A DNA stretch of 64,000 nt. Origin: Candidatus Scalindua japonica (lineage in GTDB: Bacteria > Planctomycetota > Brocadiia > Brocadiales > Scalinduaceae). The translations under genes were made by a program, and so were the position numbers. This document shows, piece by piece, positions 61,307 through 64,000 of this stretch. The DNA lies in assembly GCF_002443295.1 (NCBI RefSeq), contig NZ_BAOS01000043.1, positions 1 to 64,000 of the forward strand, in the 5' to 3' direction. Under the pieces are notes generated by a model. The model was not told where the DNA came from. It ran no database searches and worked only from the letters and a program-made list of their open reading frames with translations. Each line of letters begins with the position of its first letter. Positions within the stretch are counted from its first letter, which is position 1.

Positions 61307-62128
61307 ATGGAAGTTAAAAATAATAATAAACCCAGAGCTTTAATCCTTCGTACGGCAGGAACAAATTGTGCTTATGAAACACAGTATGCACTTGAAAAAG
61401 CAGGCGCTGATGTTGATTTAGTTCATGTCAATCAATTAGTAAAGGAAAAGGGCCTCTTGGGCCCTTATCATATCTTTGTTTTGCCTGGTGGGTTTACTTA
61501 TGGGGATGATATTGCTGCAGGAAAGGTCCTGGCAAATCAGATCAGACATCATATACTGGATGAACTTAAAAGGTTTATCGACGATGGTAAACTGATAATC
61601 GGTATCTGTAATGGTTTCCAGGTTTTAATGAAAATGGGTTTGTTGCCCGGAGTGAATGGAAAAGAGGCATATTTAACCGGTAATAAACAACGGTATACTT
61701 TGACTTACAATGATTCAAACAAATTTGAGGATAGATGGGTATATTTAAAATCATCTTCAAATAAGTCTGTTTTTGTTGATGATGATAGTTTAATATATGT
61801 ACCAATAGCTCACGCAGAAGGTAAATTTGTCGCAGGGAACCGGGAAGATATAGATAAACTTGATAAATCCAGGCAAATAGTATTTAAATATGTTGATAAA
61901 GATGGTAATATAGCAAACTATCCATGGAATCCTAATGGTTCATCTAGTAATATTGCAGGGGTATGCGATTCTACGGGTAGGGTTCTTGGCATGATGCCAC
62001 ATCCTGAACGTCATATTGATCCAACTCAGCATCCCAGGTGGACGAGGGAAGGATTGAAATCAGAAGGCGATGGGATTGCCATATTCAGGAATGCCATAAA
62101 TTATATTCGCAGGACATTCAGTACGTGA
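61307..62128 (+). CDS. purQ: Phosphoribosylformylglycinamidine synthase glutaminase subunit PurQ
   Basis: A 273-residue class I amidotransferase that hydrolyses glutamine for PurL. Motifs are ALILRTAGTNCAYET, VLPGGFTYGDDIAAGKVLA, the nucleophile Cys in IIGICNGFQVLMKMGLLPG and the His-Glu pair in GMMPHPERHIDPTQHP. It is longer than the ~225-residue small PurQ and resembles the C-terminal glutaminase domain of the large PurL. That agrees with the large-type PurL upstream. The two genes are separated by a 2-kb insertion and are probably no longer in one transcript. Confidence 0.95.
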   Translation: MEVKNNNKPRALILRTAGTNCAYETQYALEKAGADVDLVHVNQLVKEKGLLGPYHIFVLPGGFTYGDDIAAGKVLANQIRHHILDELKRFIDDGKLIIGICNGFQVLMKMGLLPGVNGKEAYLTGNKQRYTLTYNDSNKFEDRWVYLKSSSNKSVFVDDDSLIYVPIAHAEGKFVAGNREDIDKLDKSRQIVFKYVDKDGNIANYPWNPNGSSSNIAGVCDSTGRVLGMMPHPERHIDPTQHPRWTREGLKSEGDGIAIFRNAINYIRRTFST

Positions 62129-62232
62129 TATTAAGTGGCTTATGTTTTATGATGCAAAATAATATTTAAACTAGTGACTGCCGGCCTAATGTATCTTTTG
62201 GCGGGAAAGTACTGATTTAATAAGGAGGAGAT

Positions 62233-62706
62233 GTGGGAGAGAAAACCGTAAATTTAAAGCCTGTGGCCAGGATAATTTCAGAATATAGCCATGATTATGA
62301 TTCTAACTTGATAGCAATTTTACAGAAAACTCAGGATGAATATGGATATTTGCCAAAATCTGTAATGAAGGAGATTTCAAAGGTAACGGATGTGCCATTA
62401 ACAAGGATCTTTGGAGTTGCAACATTTTATTCACAATTTACTCTGATACCGCGTGGTAAGCATGCGGTAAAAATTTGTACCGGTACTGCCTGCCATGTTA
62501 AGGGAGTGGAAGATGTCAAACAAAGAGTAAAGGAGCACTTAAACGTAGTCGAAGGACAGACTACGTCAGATTACCAATTCACTCTTGAGACAGTTGCCTG
62601 CATAGGAACATGCTTTCTTGCGCCTGTAATGATGGTAGATGACAGATATTTTGGTAAGTTGACGACAGATACAGTGACGGATATTGTTAAAGGATATTCA
62701 AACTAA
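62233..62706 (+). CDS. NuoE-like [2Fe-2S] electron-transfer subunit
   Basis: A 157-residue thioredoxin-like ferredoxin of the NuoE/HndA family. It starts at GTG with AGGAGG close upstream. The helical N-terminal domain has LIAILQKTQDEYGYLPKSVM. The cluster ligands are in CTGTACH (Cx4C) and ACIGTC (Cx3C). It partners with the NuoF-like FMN subunit 16 bases downstream. In complex I, or in soluble bifurcating hydrogenases and formate dehydrogenases, this pair oxidises or reduces NAD(P)H. Which complex cannot be decided within the window. Confidence 0.93.
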   Translation: MGEKTVNLKPVARIISEYSHDYDSNLIAILQKTQDEYGYLPKSVMKEISKVTDVPLTRIFGVATFYSQFTLIPRGKHAVKICTGTACHVKGVEDVKQRVKEHLNVVEGQTTSDYQFTLETVACIGTCFLAPVMMVDDRYFGKLTTDTVTDIVKGYSN

Positions 62707-62722
62707 TAGTTAGGGATAGAAA

Positions 62723-64000
62723 ATGCTGAAAAAATTAAATTCGTATGATGATCTTATTACTATGAAGAAATCAAGTGATAAGAAACGTAAGCAGGATAAG
62801 GTCAAAGTGTCCATTTGCATGACCGGCTGCAGGGCCCTGGGAGCTGAAGAAGTTTATGCAGAGTTCAGTAAGCAGATTAAAAAACAGAAATTACAGAACA
62901 AGGTCGAGGTTGTTGAGACAGGATGTCAGGGTCTCTGTGCAAGGGCACCGGTTATGACTATAGATCCTCCTGATGCACCTAGTATTTTTTACGGTAGGGT
63001 TACCGTTGATATTGTGCCTGATGTTATATCCGACACAATTTTAAAGGGTGAGGTAATAAAGAAACTATGTTATGCCGAAGCCGGTAAAAAAATACCTTAT
63101 CTGGAAGATATACCATTTTATAGCAAACAGAATAAGATTGTCTTGAGAAATTGTGGAATAATTGATCCAAACAGTATTGAGCAATATATAGAAAATAAAG
63201 GATATGATGCGTTTGCAAAAGCTCTTTTTGAACTTGATCCGGAAAAGATAATCAGTGTAATTACTTCTGCGGGTCTGAGAGGGCGTGGAGGTGCTGGTTT
63301 TCCCACTGGGCTTAAGTGGGGGTTTTGTAGAAAGGCACAAGGTGATACTAAGTATTTAATATGTAATGCCGATGAAGGTGATCCAGGGGCATTTATGGAT
63401 AGGGCCATTCTGGAGGGCGACCCTCATGCAGTCATTGAGGGGATGCTGATTGCCGCACGCGCAATTGGTTCTGAAAAAGGTTTTGTTTACGTTCGGGCTG
63501 AGTATCCAATTGCAGTCAACCATCTTAGAAATGCGATTTCGCAGGCCAGAAAACTGAATTTACTGGGTAATAATATTCTTGGTTCCGGTTTCAATTTTGA
63601 TCTGGAAATTAAAATGGGAGCAGGTGCTTTTGTCTGTGGTGAAGAAACCGCCCTGATTGCCTCAATTGAAGGTAAAAGAGGAATGCCGCGTCCTCGTCCA
63701 CCTTTCCCCGCAAATTCCGGATTGTGGAATATGCCAACTAATATTAATAACGTAGAGACCTTAGCTAATGTACCGATAATAATCGCTGAAGGCGCTACAT
63801 GGTATAAACAGCTTGGTACAAAGAACGGTGCGGGGACCAAAATATTTGCACTGGCAGGAAAGGTAAAGAATACCGGTCTGGTGGAGGTGCCAATGGGAAC
63901 AACCTTGAGAGAGATTGTTTTTGATATAGGAGGTGGTGTGCCGGGTCGTCATGGGTTTAAGGCGGCACAGATGGGAGGCCCTTCAGGCGGTTGTGTTCCT
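62723..64000 (+). CDS. NuoF/HndC-like NAD(P)H-binding flavoprotein, incomplete at the window edge
   Basis: The frame is open from ATG 62723 (AGGGATAG upstream) to the last base; 426 residues are visible. Residues ~28-115 are a thioredoxin-like [2Fe-2S] domain with Cys pairs in ICMTGCRALG and TGCQGLCARAP, fused to the front. This is the layout of HndC/HydB-type and bifurcating enzymes rather than classical NuoF. The FMN/NADH domain has GLRGRGGAGFPTGLKW, CNADEGDPGAFMDRA, YVRAEYP and AGAFVCGEETALIASIEG. The expected [4Fe-4S] C-terminal part and any following hydrogenase or dehydrogenase subunit lie beyond the window. Confidence 0.92.
   Translation, partial: MLKKLNSYDDLITMKKSSDKKRKQDKVKVSICMTGCRALGAEEVYAEFSKQIKKQKLQNKVEVVETGCQGLCARAPVMTIDPPDAPSIFYGRVTVDIVPDVISDTILKGEVIKKLCYAEAGKKIPYLEDIPFYSKQNKIVLRNCGIIDPNSIEQYIENKGYDAFAKALFELDPEKIISVITSAGLRGRGGAGFPTGLKWGFCRKAQGDTKYLICNADEGDPGAFMDRAILEGDPHAVIEGMLIAARAIGSEKGFVYVRAEYPIAVNHLRNAISQARKLNLLGNNILGSGFNFDLEIKMGAGAFVCGEETALIASIEGKRGMPRPRPPFPANSGLWNMPTNINNVETLANVPIIIAEGATWYKQLGTKNGAGTKIFALAGKVKNTGLVEVPMGTTLREIVFDIGGGVPGRHGFKAAQMGGPSGGCVP

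Overview
The window is AT-rich and bacterial. Gene content suggests an anammox-type planctomycete of the Brocadiales (Scalindua-like). The evidence is a DUF1559-type pseudopilin with a planctomycete-style C-terminal H-x9-DG-like motif, a PEP-CTERM secreted protein, large TPR proteins, an archaeal-type phosphoglycerate mutase (ApgM), a short-form ThiC, a eukaryote-like UDP-glucose dehydrogenase, and many decayed mobile elements and toxin-antitoxin remnants. The taxonomic call is inference; no rRNA or anammox marker gene is present.

Layout. 0-3 kb: the end of a trypsin-like protease with an Ada-like Cys tail, then a Wzy/O-antigen-ligase-TPR membrane protein. 3-6.5 kb: a pseudopilin gene apparently split by an IS91-family element carrying a tyrosine recombinase. 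6.7-11.5 kb: a MarR-MFP-RND efflux operon. 11.6-16 kb: MlaC, RadC, a small lipoprotein, and a PHP hydrolase/2-hydroxyacyl-CoA-dehydratase-like pair. 16-27.3 kb: AMP-forming acyl-CoA synthetase, UDP-glucose dehydrogenase, dnaA with a probable oriC, a phosphohexomutase with a zinc-ribbon extension, a Xer recombinase, glyS and two small genes. 27.5-32.4 kb: a degraded SGNH/MBOAT acyl-transfer locus, a CAU tRNA, a broken IS3-family element, UspA, and a two-repeat CRISPR-like unit. 32.4-37 kb: an LsrF-like aldolase, a radical SAM/GH99-like pair, and a repeat-filled intergenic region. 37-48.3 kb: housekeeping genes (truA, rluB, thiC, miaB, apgM, pyrBI) plus a diguanylate cyclase-PilZ protein. 48.3-56 kb: two tRNAs, a TPR/purN operon, a broken Fic gene, accA, a dead VapBC pair and tyrA. 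56-62 kb: purL and purQ, separated by a cassette bounded by two near-identical palindromes. 62.2-64 kb: NuoE/NuoF-like electron-transfer subunits that run off the end.

The main themes are de novo purine, pyrimidine, thiamine and tyrosine biosynthesis, envelope polysaccharide metabolism, and RNA modification, overlaid by genome erosion. At least six genes are frameshifted or stopped: integrase, transposase, MBOAT, truA, Fic and VapBC. Several families of palindromic repeats sit inside or against coding sequences. Four of the frameshifts lie in A/T homopolymers and are one base short. This may be biology (slippage) or consensus error, and that question decides how much of the decay is real.

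I found no convincing single new multi-gene system. The best leads are the palindrome-bounded cassette between purL and purQ, the orphan CRISPR-like unit at 32.3 kb, palindromic repeats embedded in reading frames, and the split pseudopilin gene.
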